This document shows positions 45,972 through 58,394 of a DNA stretch of 64,000 nt, piece by piece. A program made the position numbers and the translations under genes. The DNA comes from Bacteroidales bacterium. Its GTDB lineage: Bacteria; Bacteroidota; Bacteroidia; Bacteroidales; UBA932. The stretch lies in the NCBI GenBank assembly GCA_017535125.1, contig JAFXUS010000087.1:1-64000 (forward strand). Reading direction: 5' to 3'. The notes under the pieces were generated by a model, which made no database searches, was not told the DNA's origin, and was given only the letters and a program-made list of their open reading frames with translations. Each line of letters opens with the position of its first letter. Positions within the stretch are counted from its first letter, which is position 1.

Positions 45972-47498
45972 ATGAAACGCAGTTTCGCGGATATTTTGCA
46001 GGGTTTGGACAGCGACCGGGCGCAGAAAGTCGCCCGCAAGCTGCCCGAGTGGGCGGCCGTCGGCGCCGAAATCCCCACCGCCCTCGCCCTCGAACAATGT
46101 TCGTCGTCGGCCACGGCTATTTATAAGGCCGGACAGGCGGCTGCCGCAGCAAACCTTCGCTTCGCTCATCCCTCCCACGCCTCACGGCGCGGGCCCCTCC
46201 CGTTTACGAAGCCACGGGTGGCTACGGGTTTGCCCGCGGCACCGCCTGATCCGGCTGAACCCTGCCTCGAGGTTTTGAGCGAAGCGAAGACGCCTTCAGG
46301 CGTCGCGGCGGAGTGTCAGCGAGACTTCCGGAAGGAAGTCGAAGCAACGGAGTCGCCCGACGAAGTCGGTCATGCCCCCTTCATAGGGGGCTCCGCGCAG
46401 CGGTGGGGGTTTGAGGAAAGCGAGCGTCCGGTCAGGTCGATTCTAGACCTGACCGGAGGCCTTGGTGTGGATTCGTGGACTTTTAGTCAAGTGGCGGAGC
46501 GGGTGGTGTATTTCGAGCGGAGCGGGGAGCTGGCGGAGGCGGCGCGGCGGAATTTCGAGCGGCTGGGGGCCGCGAACATCGAGGTCCGCTGCGAGACGGT
46601 GACGCCGGAGACGGAGCTGCCGGAGGCGGATCTGATTTATGCCGATCCGGCGCGGCGCGATGCCGCCGGACGCAAGGTTTTCCTGCTGGAGGACTGCACG
46701 CCGGACATCCTGACGCTGCTGCCGATGTTGCTGCGGAAGGCGCCGACGGTGCTGCTGAAGCTTTCGCCGATGGCGGATCTCGCGATGCTCACCGACCGGC
46801 TCGGCCCCGCCCTGCGGGAGATTCACGTCGTCGAACTCGACGGCGAAGTCAAAGAATTGCTTTGCCTGCTGCATCCTAATTCCGACCCCTCCGAACCGGA
46901 AATCGTCATCGTTCGTCTTTCCGGACAAGCGGCTTCCGCAGCAGACCTTCGCTTCGCTCATCCCTCCCACGCCTCACGGCGCGGGCCCCTCCCGTTTCCG
47001 AAGCCACGGGTGGCTACGGGTCTGCCCGCGGCACCGCCTGCTCCGGAAGGCAGTCTGCGTTTTCAATTATCCGAGGAGAGAGGGGCGGAAGTGCAGTATG
47101 CGGCGGAGGTGCGGCCGGGCGACGTGCTGCTGGAGCCGTGCGCCGCGCTGCTCAAGGCGGGCGCCTTCCGGCTGCCCTGCGCCCGCTGGGGCCTGCTGAA
47201 GCTCGCGCCATCGACGCATCTCTACCTTCTGCCGGGGGCGGAAACCCCGCCCAGCGCCCCAGGGAAGGAATTCTTCAAGCCCTGGCGGGTGAAGGAAGTG
47301 CTGCCATTCGGCGCGGCGGCGTTCCGGCAGCTGAAGCAGCGTTATACCAGGGCGGAAGTCACCGCCCGCAATCTGCCGCTGGGCAGCGCCGAGCTGCAGA
47401 AGAAGATCGGCATCGCTCCCGGTGGCGACGTCCACGTCTTCGCCTGCCGCCTCGCCGACGCCTCTTCCATACTGTTGGTTACATCTCCTGCCGAGTAG
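45972..47498 (+). CDS. PG_1098-type methyltransferase (THUMP-like) with two in-frame repeat insertions
   Basis: This 508-residue protein has the N-terminal part of the PG_1098 family (ALALEQCSSSATAIYKA, residues about 37-51), a SAM-binding motif ILDLTGGLGVDSW (about 157-169), the IYADPARRD catalytic block (about 223-231), and a THUMP/ferredoxin-like C-terminus. It probably methylates RNA. The family is usually about 370-400 residues. The excess here is explained by about 100 residues (53-153) between the two N-terminal blocks and 42 more (about 317-359), both from repeat DNA. The frame stays open and all catalytic blocks are present. The start at 45972 follows a -7 box by five bases. Confidence 0.85.
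   Translation: MKRSFADILQGLDSDRAQKVARKLPEWAAVGAEIPTALALEQCSSSATAIYKAGQAAAAANLRFAHPSHASRRGPLPFTKPRVATGLPAAPPDPAEPCLEVLSEAKTPSGVAAECQRDFRKEVEATESPDEVGHAPFIGGSAQRWGFEESERPVRSILDLTGGLGVDSWTFSQVAERVVYFERSGELAEAARRNFERLGAANIEVRCETVTPETELPEADLIYADPARRDAAGRKVFLLEDCTPDILTLLPMLLRKAPTVLLKLSPMADLAMLTDRLGPALREIHVVELDGEVKELLCLLHPNSDPSEPEIVIVRLSGQAASAADLRFAHPSHASRRGPLPFPKPRVATGLPAAPPAPEGSLRFQLSEERGAEVQYAAEVRPGDVLLEPCAALLKAGAFRLPCARWGLLKLAPSTHLYLLPGAETPPSAPGKEFFKPWRVKEVLPFGAAAFRQLKQRYTRAEVTARNLPLGSAELQKKIGIAPGGDVHVFACRLADASSILLVTSPAE
46129..46254. repeat. 126-bp hairpin element inside the methyltransferase gene (copy 1 of 2)
   Basis: It ends in imperfect inverted repeats (CCGGACAGGCGG and CCGCCTGATCCGG) continued inward by GCAAACC/GGTTTGC. 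An inner hairpin AGCCAC-GG-GTGGCT is present. Forty-two codons long, it is read in the same phase as copy 2 at 46921-47046, with about six mismatches. It encodes LRFAHPSHASRRGPLPF. Confidence 0.9.
46255..46435. repeat. Second palindrome-rich insert next to copy 1
   Basis: It contains GACGCCTTCAGGCGTC, GACTTCCGGAAGGAAGTC and CCCCC-TTCATA-GGGGG, and GAGCGAAGCGAAG, the complement of a segment in copy 1. Its 60 codons have no counterpart in the family. Confidence 0.6.
46921..47046. repeat. 126-bp hairpin element inside the methyltransferase gene (copy 2 of 2)
   Basis: It matches copy 1 in length and phase. Where copy 1 pairs CAAACC with GGTTTG, this copy pairs CAGACC with GGTCTG, so the stem is kept by two matching changes. 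Confidence 0.9.
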
Positions 47499-48873
<1,375 letters not shown>

Positions 48874-48910
48874 GCGTTTTTTGTAATCGGCTGTTGTACA
48901 GCCATTTGTG

Positions 48911-48944
48911 GAATGAACCTGTCCGGAAATGGACAGGTTCATTC
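48911..48944. terminator. Terminator hairpin after the esterase
   Basis: GAATGAACCTGTCC-GGAAAT-GGACAGGTTCATTC has 14-bp perfect arms and lies between the convergent esterase and nth genes. Confidence 0.8.
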
Positions 48945-48985
48945 TGTAATAGGATGATTGATAGTCAGTTGCGAAAAACGGCCGG

Positions 48986-49618
48986 TCAACCGGCGTTGAA
49001 CTCCTTGCACCAGGCGGTGAGGGGGCAGTCGGTGCAATGGGGTTTGAGGGCCGTGCAGACATAGCGGCCATGGAGGATGAGCCAGTGGTGGGCGATGGGG
49101 CGGAGCTCCGCGGGGGTGTGGCGTTCGAGGTCGAGCTCCACGGCGCGGGGCGTCGTGCCGCGGGAGAGGCCCAGGCGCCGCGCCACGCGGAAAACGTGCG
49201 TATCCACGGCGATGACGGGCTCGCCCCAGGTGATGGACGCGACCACGTTGGCCGTCTTGCGGCCCACGCCGGGCAAGGTCATCAGCGCGTCGATGTCCGT
49301 CGGGACCTGCCCGCCGAAATCGGCCATCAGCCTGCGCGCCATGCCGACCAGGTGCTTCGCCTTGCTGTTGGGATAGGAAATGGAGCGGATCAGTTCGAAG
49401 ACCTGCTCCTCAGATGCCTCGGCGAGGGCCGCCGGGGTGGGGTAGGCGGAGAAGAGGGCGGGCGTGGTCATGTTGACCCGCCTGTCGGTGCACTGGGCCG
49501 AGAGCATCACGGCCACCAGCAGCTGGTAGGGGGAATCGAAATGCAGTTCGGACTCGGCGACGGGGACGTTGTCCCGGAAATAGCCGAGGATGCCGTCGTA
49601 GCGCTGCTTCAGGGTCAT
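48986..49618 (-). CDS. nth: Endonuclease III
   Basis: The 210-residue DNA glycosylase/AP lyase removes oxidised pyrimidines. The helix-hairpin-helix LPGVGRKTA holds the catalytic Lys 121, and Asp 139 is in AVDTHV. Four Cys of the iron-sulfur cluster are at 188, 195, 198 and 204 (C-x6-C-x2-C-x5-C). Its start overlaps the ftsE stop by four bases, so the two are co-transcribed. Confidence 0.97.
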   Translation of the reverse strand: MTLKQRYDGILGYFRDNVPVAESELHFDSPYQLLVAVMLSAQCTDRRVNMTTPALFSAYPTPAALAEASEEQVFELIRSISYPNSKAKHLVGMARRLMADFGGQVPTDIDALMTLPGVGRKTANVVASITWGEPVIAVDTHVFRVARRLGLSRGTTPRAVELDLERHTPAELRPIAHHWLILHGRYVCTALKPHCTDCPLTAWCKEFNAG

Positions 49619-50301
49619 AGGGTGATCTCCTGACAGGATTCGTCGCGGGTCTCGAAGACGCGGCCCGGGTAGCGCGTGCAGATGCTGCGGTTGTGGGTGA
49701 CCATCACGATGGCCGTGCCCTGCTCGCGGTTGATCTGCTGGAGCAGCTGCAGGATGCCTTCGGCCGTCTCGTCGTCGAGGTTGCCGGTTGGCTCGTCGGC
49801 CAGGATGAGGGCGGGGTTGTTGAGGATGGCGCGCGCGATGGCGATGCGCTGCTGCTCGCCGCCGGAGAGCTGGTGGGGCATCTTGTGGGCCTTGGTGGTC
49901 ATGCCCACGGCCTCGAGCACTTCGTTGATGCGCTTCTGGATGGCGGACGCGTCCTTCCAGCCCGTGGCTTTCAGTACGAACGAGAGGTTGTCCTGCACGC
50001 TGCGGTCCATCAGCAGCTGGAAATCCTGGAAGACGACGCCGATCTTGCGCCGCAGGTAAGGAACGTCTTTTGCACGTATCTTCGTCAGGTCATATCCGCA
50101 GACCTGACCAGACCCTTTGAGCAGCTTGTGCTCGGCCGTGATGGCCCGGAAGATCGAGGTCTTTCCGCTGCCGACCTTGCCGACGACGTACACGATCTGG
50201 CCCGGATAGACTTGCATGTCGAGACCATAGATGACGGTCACGTCTCCGCCGCGGATGTCCGCGTTGGAGAAGGAAATGAGCGGGGCGCTGTTTTCTTCCA
50301 T
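49615..50301 (-). CDS. ftsE: FtsE-like ABC ATPase
   Basis: This 228-residue ATPase has Walker [10 protein letters not shown], signature LSGGEQQR, Walker [13 protein letters not shown] and the H-loop THNRSI, with the order and length typical of FtsE, which works with FtsX to activate cell-wall hydrolases during division. Other short ABC ATPases of the LolD/MacB group look similar. The chosen start ([13 protein letters not shown]) follows a TATATTTG box by 31 bases. No ftsX is in the window. Confidence 0.85.
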   Translation of the reverse strand: MEENSAPLISFSNADIRGGDVTVIYGLDMQVYPGQIVYVVGKVGSGKTSIFRAITAEHKLLKGSGQVCGYDLTKIRAKDVPYLRRKIGVVFQDFQLLMDRSVQDNLSFVLKATGWKDASAIQKRINEVLEAVGMTTKAHKMPHQLSGGEQQRIAIARAILNNPALILADEPTGNLDDETAEGILQLLQQINREQGTAIVMVTHNRSICTRYPGRVFETRDESCQEITL

Positions 50302-50332
50302 AAATCGGGTGAAAATAGTTGGATAAACCTTA

Positions 50333-50340
50333 CAAATATA
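50333..50340 (-). promoter_or_regulatory. -7 promoter box for ftsE-nth
   Basis: TATATTTG on the minus strand, 31 bases before the ATG at 50301. Confidence 0.55.
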
Positions 50341-50353
50341 GCGCAAAAATGAG

Positions 50354-50361
50354 TAAATTTG
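50354..50361 (+). promoter_or_regulatory. -7 promoter box for the 50385 gene
   Basis: TAAATTTG, 23 bases before the chosen ATG at 50385. Confidence 0.55.
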
Positions 50362-50384
50362 TCAACTTGGAAAAGAATATATCT

Positions 50385-53357
50385 ATGAGACTGAAAACAT
50401 GGCTGACCACGCTGCTCGCGCTTGCGGTTTTCGCCGCGGGACTGGCCGCCGCCCCCGCTGCCGGCACCCGTTCCTGGCGGCAGGCGATGCGCCTCTATGA
50501 GAACGGTTTGTACGAACAGGCCCGGATTCTTTTCGCGGCCATGCCGGACGGTCCGCTGACCGATGCCTATGAGGTGCTCTGCGCCCTGAAGATGCAGACG
50601 GTGGACTGCTCGGACGAGCTGGCCGCCTACCGCCTGCACTACCCTTCGTCGCGCATGACGGGCTTGCTCTATTTCGAGCAGGGACGCATCCTCTTCGACC
50701 AGGAGAAGTATCAGCAGGCCGCCGCCGAGTTTGCGAACGTGAGTTCGGACGACCTGGCGACAGAAGATCTGCCCGAGTATATCTTCAAATGCGGATTCTC
50801 GGCGTTCAGCCTGGGGCATTACACGGAAGCGGCCCGCTTCTTCACCCTGCTGGAGTCGCTCCCGCTGTCGGAATACACGGCGCCGGGGCGCTATTTCACC
50901 GGCATCATGCTCTACGAGAACAAGCAGTTCGCCGAGGCCGAGGCCAATTTCTGGCTGGCTTCCGCCGATCCGCGTTTCCAGGCGCTGACCGATTTCTACA
51001 TCGTCGATTGCGAATTCAACCAGAAGAACTACGACTTCGTCATCCGCGAAGGAACGCGCATCTATGAGTCCCTTCCGGAGGGGCGTCGCGAACGCGTGGC
51101 GCGCGCGCTGTCGGAATCGTACCTGATCAAGGGCGACCCCGCGAAGGCCCGCGAGTATTACGACGACCTCTCCCACGAGGGAATGACCCGCAAGGATTAC
51201 TTCTATGCCGGCACGGTGCTCTATTCCGTGGACGATTACGCCGGCGCCATCGAGAATTTCCTGCAGATGGGCAGCCGGGCGGATTCGCTGGGGCAGGTGG
51301 CCAACTACCTAATGGCCAATTCCTATCTGCGTACGCACGACCAGGTGTCGGCGCTGCAGGCGTTCAACGACGCCGCCTCGGCGGAGTTCGATCCCGAGAT
51401 CACCGAGGATGCGGCGTTCAACTATGCCAAACTGCTCTTCGACCTGAACAAGGACACGTCGGGCTTTGCCCGTTACATCGCCCGCTGGTCCACCCGGGCG
51501 CGCGGCGACATGATCTACGGCTACATGGCCCTGGCGGCCCTCGTGGACAAGGATTACGCCGGCGCGGTGGAGGCCTACGACAACATCGAGGAGCTGACGC
51601 CCGACATGCGGAACAACTACATCAAGGCGAATTTCCTGCGCGGCGAGCAGCTGTTTTCGAACGGCGCCTACCGCGACGCGATCCCGTTCTTCCGGGCCAC
51701 GGCCTATTACGTGCCCCGGACGGACCGGCTGAACCAGTTCTCCCGCTACTGGATGGGCGAGTCCAATTACCGGTCGGGCAATTATTCCGAGTCCCGGATC
51801 ATTTTCAGCGACCTCTACAATGCGGCTGCGCTGGACGGTATGGAAGAAGGCCGGCTGCTGCCGTACAACGTCGGCTACAGCTATTTCAAGGCGGGTGATT
51901 ACAGCAACGCCGCGCGCTGGTTCGACAGCTACGTCGCCTCGGGCGACGCGCGTGTCCGCGAGGATGCGATGAACCGCCGGGCGGACTGCGACTTCGCCCG
52001 CAAGGACTACAAGGCCGCCATCGCTTCCTACCAGAAGGTGATGACGGAATTCTTCAGTCCGGACGACGTCTATCCGTATTACCAGCAGGCAGTGGCGTAC
52101 GGCCTGTCCGGCGACAAGCGCCGCAAGGTCTCCACGCTGCTGCATATCGAGGACGCCACGCCCGGCGTGCCGCTCTACGACGAGGCGCTCTACGAGCTGG
52201 GCCGCGCGCAGATGGACATGGGCAGCAACAACGACGCCGTGCGTTCCTTCACCCGGCTGCGCCGCAACACGAAGGACAATACCTACGTGGCGCGGGCGCT
52301 GATCGGCCTGGGCATGGTGCACCGCAACATGTCCGACTACGAGGCCGCCCTGGAGAACTACAAGGAAGTGGTGGCCCTGATGCCGAACAGCGATTACGCC
52401 GGAGAGGCGATGACGGCCATCGAGTCGATCTACACGGCCCAGCGCCATCCGGAGAAATTCCTGGAATACGTGGAGCAGAACTCCCTCGCGCAGAGCCGCA
52501 ACGACGCCGACCGGGAGAAGATGTATTTCAATACGGCCGAGCAGCTCTACCTGGCGGGCAACTGGCAGGAAGCCGCCACGACGCTGCGCAAGTACCTGGA
52601 GGACTATCCGGACGGCGCGGACCGGCCGCAGGCGGAGTTCTACCTGGCCGAGTGCTACAACGCCCTCGGCGAAAAGGAGAAGGCCGTGGAGCACTACGCG
52701 GTGGCCGCTTCCGGAGATTCGGCGTACTCCTTCTCCGAGATGGCGCGCCTGCGCTATGCGGACCTGTCCTACGGACTGGAACGCTACCAGAACGCGTACA
52801 AGGGCTATCAGGAACTGCTTGCCACGGCCAAGATGGATGCGAACAAGCAGTCCGCGCGCCTGGGCATGATGCGTTCTGCCTACCGGAGCAAGGACTACGC
52901 GGCAGCCATCACCGCCGCGGATGAAGTGACCGCGCAGCGGGGCCTGTCGGCCGCCCTGAAGGAGGAAGCCATGTACGTCAAGGCGAAATCCAGCCTGGCC
53001 ACGTCGAACCGCGACCAGGCCTTCAAGCTGTTCCGCCAGCTTGCCGTCGATCCTTCCTCGGCCATCGGCGCCGAATCCGAATACATGCTGATCCAGAATC
53101 TCTACGACAACGGCCGCTTCGAGACCGTGGGCGACGAGGTGTATGCTTTCTCCCAGAAGGCCGGCGACCAGTCCTACTGGCTCGCCCGCGCCTACATCGT
53201 GCTGGGCGACTCCTTCTCGGAGCGCGGCCAGTACGCCCAGGCCAGGGCCACCTTCGAGAGCATCCGGGACGGCTATGAACCCGAAAAGGGCGCTGACGAC
53301 ATCCTCGACAGCGTCAAAATGAGACTGGAACGTCTCGCCTCCTTAACGAATGAGTAA
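50385..53357 (+). CDS. Large exported TPR-repeat protein
   Basis: This 990-residue protein starts with a signal peptide (LTTLLALAVFAAGLAAAPAAG) and consists of about 25 tetratricopeptide-like units from about residue 30 to the end (for example YFKAGDYSNAARWF, YELGRAQMDMGSNNDAV). Such proteins are common in Bacteroidetes, where they scaffold envelope complexes; no specific role is known. A longer reading frame upstream would place the promoter inside the gene, so the start at 50385 is preferred. It overlaps the outer-membrane-protein gene by eight bases, suggesting the two products act together. Confidence 0.88.
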   Translation: MRLKTWLTTLLALAVFAAGLAAAPAAGTRSWRQAMRLYENGLYEQARILFAAMPDGPLTDAYEVLCALKMQTVDCSDELAAYRLHYPSSRMTGLLYFEQGRILFDQEKYQQAAAEFANVSSDDLATEDLPEYIFKCGFSAFSLGHYTEAARFFTLLESLPLSEYTAPGRYFTGIMLYENKQFAEAEANFWLASADPRFQALTDFYIVDCEFNQKNYDFVIREGTRIYESLPEGRRERVARALSESYLIKGDPAKAREYYDDLSHEGMTRKDYFYAGTVLYSVDDYAGAIENFLQMGSRADSLGQVANYLMANSYLRTHDQVSALQAFNDAASAEFDPEITEDAAFNYAKLLFDLNKDTSGFARYIARWSTRARGDMIYGYMALAALVDKDYAGAVEAYDNIEELTPDMRNNYIKANFLRGEQLFSNGAYRDAIPFFRATAYYVPRTDRLNQFSRYWMGESNYRSGNYSESRIIFSDLYNAAALDGMEEGRLLPYNVGYSYFKAGDYSNAARWFDSYVASGDARVREDAMNRRADCDFARKDYKAAIASYQKVMTEFFSPDDVYPYYQQAVAYGLSGDKRRKVSTLLHIEDATPGVPLYDEALYELGRAQMDMGSNNDAVRSFTRLRRNTKDNTYVARALIGLGMVHRNMSDYEAALENYKEVVALMPNSDYAGEAMTAIESIYTAQRHPEKFLEYVEQNSLAQSRNDADREKMYFNTAEQLYLAGNWQEAATTLRKYLEDYPDGADRPQAEFYLAECYNALGEKEKAVEHYAVAASGDSAYSFSEMARLRYADLSYGLERYQNAYKGYQELLATAKMDANKQSARLGMMRSAYRSKDYAAAITAADEVTAQRGLSAALKEEAMYVKAKSSLATSNRDQAFKLFRQLAVDPSSAIGAESEYMLIQNLYDNGRFETVGDEVYAFSQKAGDQSYWLARAYIVLGDSFSERGQYAQARATFESIRDGYEPEKGADDILDSVKMRLERLASLTNE

Positions 53358-55014
53358 GCGTATGAAAAAGATCAATCTGGCCATTGCCATGATGGCGCTT
53401 TGCGCGCCGCTTTCCGCACAGAATATCAACCAGTCGGTGCAGGTGACCAACGACTACGTGACCCGTTTCGCCGACTTCCAGAAGCAGGGACCGGTGCTGG
53501 GCGTGCCGGACTCGCTGTACCGCTTCGACTACAGTTTCGACTATTCGGTCTTCGAGACCCCGTACAAGGGCTCGTACGAATTCTCCCCGTACCAGATCAC
53601 GGTGAAGCCGGAGGCGCGCCTGTATGACGGCAACAAGCTGTTCCTGCGGGCCGGCGCGGGCTTCACGTTCCATCCACAGTTCGAGCTGGCGTGGCAGATG
53701 CTGCAGGAGAAAGACTTCGCCATCGGCGTGTTCGCCGAGGCGGGGGGCTATGCCGGCAGCTTCCGGCGCCGCGGGGTGGAGGGGGCTTTCCCCGGGCACG
53801 ACCTGTCGGGCCGCCTGAGCGTGGGCGGACAGTACCTGCGCCCGGCGGTGCGCCTGTCCTATAACTTCGGCTACGAAGGGATCTTCGCGAAAGAGGGCGG
53901 CGCCGACCCGACGCCGTTCCGCTCCGCGTTCCACTCCTTCGTCGCGGCGGGCCGCGTGCAGTCGCAGGAGCGCCCGGGCAACCGCATGTTCTACGACATC
54001 TACGCGCAGTTCCGCCATTCCACCGAGCGCGGCGTGACGGGCGCGGTGGGGAACCGCCTGACGGGCGAAAACAACTTCCTCGTCTCGCTGTCGGGCGGCC
54101 CCGTCCTGGCGGAGAAATACAGCATCCTGCTGGATGCATGCTTCGAGTTGGAGTCGATGCGCGGGGGTGACCTGACCGGATTCGATGAAATCTACGGCGA
54201 GCTGTTCGGCGGCAACCGGGTGGCCAGCCTGGCCTCCGTCAAGCCGCATCTGGACTTCATCCTGGGACCGGTCCGGCTGGACGCGGGACTCCGCATAGAT
54301 TATTCGACCCTCGGCGACGGCCACCAGTTCTCGCTGGCTCCGGACGTCCTGGCCCGCCTGGCCATAGAAAGTGCAGACCTGGAGCTGTACGCCGGCATCC
54401 GCGGCGGACAGGACGTGCAGAGCCACTACGACGTCAAGCAGATCAATCACTTCTCTTTCATGACGGGTTCGTCCGCCACGGTTTCGCGTGAAACCCTCCG
54501 TGTCCGTGCCGGTGTCCAGGGACACGTGGGCTCCCGCATGCAGTACGAAGCCGAGGTCGGTTACGTGGACTATGTCAACATGCCGCTGGCCTCGCTCTAC
54601 GGCGTGCTGCCGGTGGACTACAAGGCCGGCTATGTCCAGGGCGCTTTCTCCTGGCGCGACGAGCGCCTGGAGCTGGACGGCGCCCTGTCCTACAGCTACA
54701 TGCGCCTTTACGGCACTTCCGCCGCCTTCGCGCCGCCGGCATTCACGGCGGACCTGCGCGGCCGGTACAACTGGGAGAAGCGCATCTGGGCGGGTGCTTT
54801 CGTGGAGGCTGCCTCCGCGCGCATGTCGCTCGCCGGGGACGGCGCGTGGATCCCGTGGTATGCGAACCTGGGCCTGACGGGCGAGTACCGGATCGACGCC
54901 CGCTGGACCGTTTGGGGCGAAGCCGGCAACCTCGCTTGCATGGCCATCGAACGCGTGCCGGGATTCATTGAAAAAAGCCCGTATTTGACCGTCGGTTTGA
55001 CCTTCAAACTCTAG
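53350..55014 (+). CDS. Putative outer-membrane beta-barrel protein
   Basis: The 554-residue protein has a signal peptide ending APLSAQ and alternating hydrophobic and polar residues typical of outer-membrane strands. A C-terminal Phe motif (YLTVGLTFKL) fits barrel assembly. The N-terminal part lacks a plug domain, so it is not a classical TonB receptor. Similar proteins of Bacteroidetes are poorly described. A second ATG at 53362 gives a more standard signal peptide. It overlaps the large TPR gene by eight bases, so the pair may form an envelope complex. Confidence 0.7.
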   Translation: MSKRMKKINLAIAMMALCAPLSAQNINQSVQVTNDYVTRFADFQKQGPVLGVPDSLYRFDYSFDYSVFETPYKGSYEFSPYQITVKPEARLYDGNKLFLRAGAGFTFHPQFELAWQMLQEKDFAIGVFAEAGGYAGSFRRRGVEGAFPGHDLSGRLSVGGQYLRPAVRLSYNFGYEGIFAKEGGADPTPFRSAFHSFVAAGRVQSQERPGNRMFYDIYAQFRHSTERGVTGAVGNRLTGENNFLVSLSGGPVLAEKYSILLDACFELESMRGGDLTGFDEIYGELFGGNRVASLASVKPHLDFILGPVRLDAGLRIDYSTLGDGHQFSLAPDVLARLAIESADLELYAGIRGGQDVQSHYDVKQINHFSFMTGSSATVSRETLRVRAGVQGHVGSRMQYEAEVGYVDYVNMPLASLYGVLPVDYKAGYVQGAFSWRDERLELDGALSYSYMRLYGTSAAFAPPAFTADLRGRYNWEKRIWAGAFVEAASARMSLAGDGAWIPWYANLGLTGEYRIDARWTVWGEAGNLACMAIERVPGFIEKSPYLTVGLTFKL

Positions 55015-55034
55015 GGAAATCCCGATATTTTTCG

Positions 55035-55042
55035 TACCTTTG
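55035..55042 (+). promoter_or_regulatory. -7 promoter box for gyrB
   Basis: TACCTTTG, 27 bases before the gyrB ATG. Confidence 0.55.
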
Positions 55043-55063
55043 ACGGATTTTAAGAGATACTAA

Positions 55064-57079
<2,016 letters not shown>

Positions 57080-57086
57080 TTTATAT

Positions 57087-57117
57087 AGTCATTCCGGGCT
57101 TGACCCGGAATCTTTAA
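57087..57117. repeat. Palindromic repeat, ATTCCGGG type (copy 2 of 2)
   Basis: It is the reverse complement of 354-384 over 31 bases. It is in the gyrB-to-oxoamine-synthase gap, on the path of transcription. Confidence 0.85.
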
Positions 57118-57127
57118 GCAAAAGATA

Positions 57128-58390
57128 ATGTTGGATATTTTTGACAGAATAGAACGCGACAGCGGCGGCCCGATCGGCCAATATTTCGAGCAGGGCTTCG
57201 GCTATTACATGTACCCCCGCCTGGAAGGCGAGCTGGGTCCCCATATGACCTTCAACGGCACCCCGGTGCTCAACTGGAGCCTCAACAACTACCTGGGCCT
57301 GGCCAATCATCCGGCCGTCCGCAAGGCGGACGCCGACGCGGCGGCGCAGTGGGGCCTCGCGTACCCGATGGGCGCCCGCATGATGAGCGGCCACACCCGT
57401 TACCACGAGCAGCTCGAGCAGACCTTCGCGAAATTCGAGAAGAAGGAGGACGCGTTCCTTTATAATTTCGGCTACCAGGGCATCGTGTCCACGATTGACG
57501 CGCTCACCGCGCGCCACGACGTGATCGTCTATGACGCGGAGTGCCACGCCTGCCTGCTGGACGGCATCCGCCTCCACATCGGCGAGAAATACAAATACCG
57601 CCACAACAACATCGCGGACTGCGAGAAGGTTCTCGCCCGCGCCTGCCAGGTGGCGGAGGAGAACGGCGGCGGCGTGCTGCTGATCACCGAAGGCGTGTTC
57701 GGCATGACCGGCGCGCTCGGCATCCTGGACCAGATCGCCGCCCTGAAGAAGAAATACAAATTCCGCATCCTGATCGACGACGCCCACGGCTTCGGCCTGC
57801 TGGGCGCGCACGGCCGCGGCACCTCCGAGCAGCTCGGCTGCATGGACGACATCGACCTCTATATCGGCGCCTTCGCCAAGTCGATGGCGAGCATCGGCGG
57901 CTTCGTCGCCGGTCCGCACAAGATCATCAACTACCTGCGCGCCAACATGCGTTCGCAGATGTACGCCAAGTCGCTCCCGATGCCGCTCGTAATCGGCAAC
58001 ATGAAGCGCATGGAGATCATCGACTCTCCGGAGGGCGATGCGCTCCGCGCGAAATGCTGGCAGATCACCCACGCCATCCAGGACGGCTTCAAGAAGGAAG
58101 GATTCGACATCGGCGAGGCCCAGGCCTGCGTGACGCCGGTCCATATCTTCGGCGGCGTGGCCCAGGCCACCAAGATGGCCAAGGACCTTCGTGAGAACTA
58201 CAAGATCTTCTGCTCGATGGTCATCTATCCGGTGATCCCGAAGGGCATGATCATCTTCCGCATCGTCTCCACGGCCGCCCATACGATGGAGGACGTGGAA
58301 TACACGCTCAAGGCGTTCAAGGAGATCAAGGCCAAGCTTGACGCCGGCCTCTACGACGGCGACGACATCGCCTCCATGACAATTAAATAG
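57128..58390 (+). CDS. Alpha-oxoamine synthase (serine palmitoyltransferase-like)
   Basis: This 420-residue PLP enzyme condenses an amino acid with an acyl thioester. NNYLGLANHP, PMGARMMSGHT, the stacking His in AECHACLLDG, DDAHGFGLLG and the PLP Lys in AFAKSMAS (about 250) are family motifs. Products of relatives are 3-ketosphinganine (from serine), aminooxononanoate, aminoketobutyrate or, in some Bacteroidetes, the capnine precursor from cysteate. The adjacent short-chain reductase suggests a two-step lipid-base route. The sequence resembles the group often found in Flavobacteria and Alistipes, but the substrate cannot be fixed by eye. Confidence 0.85.
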   Translation: MLDIFDRIERDSGGPIGQYFEQGFGYYMYPRLEGELGPHMTFNGTPVLNWSLNNYLGLANHPAVRKADADAAAQWGLAYPMGARMMSGHTRYHEQLEQTFAKFEKKEDAFLYNFGYQGIVSTIDALTARHDVIVYDAECHACLLDGIRLHIGEKYKYRHNNIADCEKVLARACQVAEENGGGVLLITEGVFGMTGALGILDQIAALKKKYKFRILIDDAHGFGLLGAHGRGTSEQLGCMDDIDLYIGAFAKSMASIGGFVAGPHKIINYLRANMRSQMYAKSLPMPLVIGNMKRMEIIDSPEGDALRAKCWQITHAIQDGFKKEGFDIGEAQACVTPVHIFGGVAQATKMAKDLRENYKIFCSMVIYPVIPKGMIIFRIVSTAAHTMEDVEYTLKAFKEIKAKLDAGLYDGDDIASMTIK

Positions 58391-58394
58391 CATC

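Noticed and set aside
46431..46459. Perfect 11-bp inverted repeat over the DLTGG codons as a further repeat element.
   Set aside because: The right arm encodes the conserved SAM motif, so that arm at least is native; the left arm may belong to the insert, but I could not decide.
45972..47498. Methyltransferase gene as a pseudogene broken by insertions.
   Set aside because: The frame is open from start to stop, both inserts keep phase and all catalytic blocks are intact.
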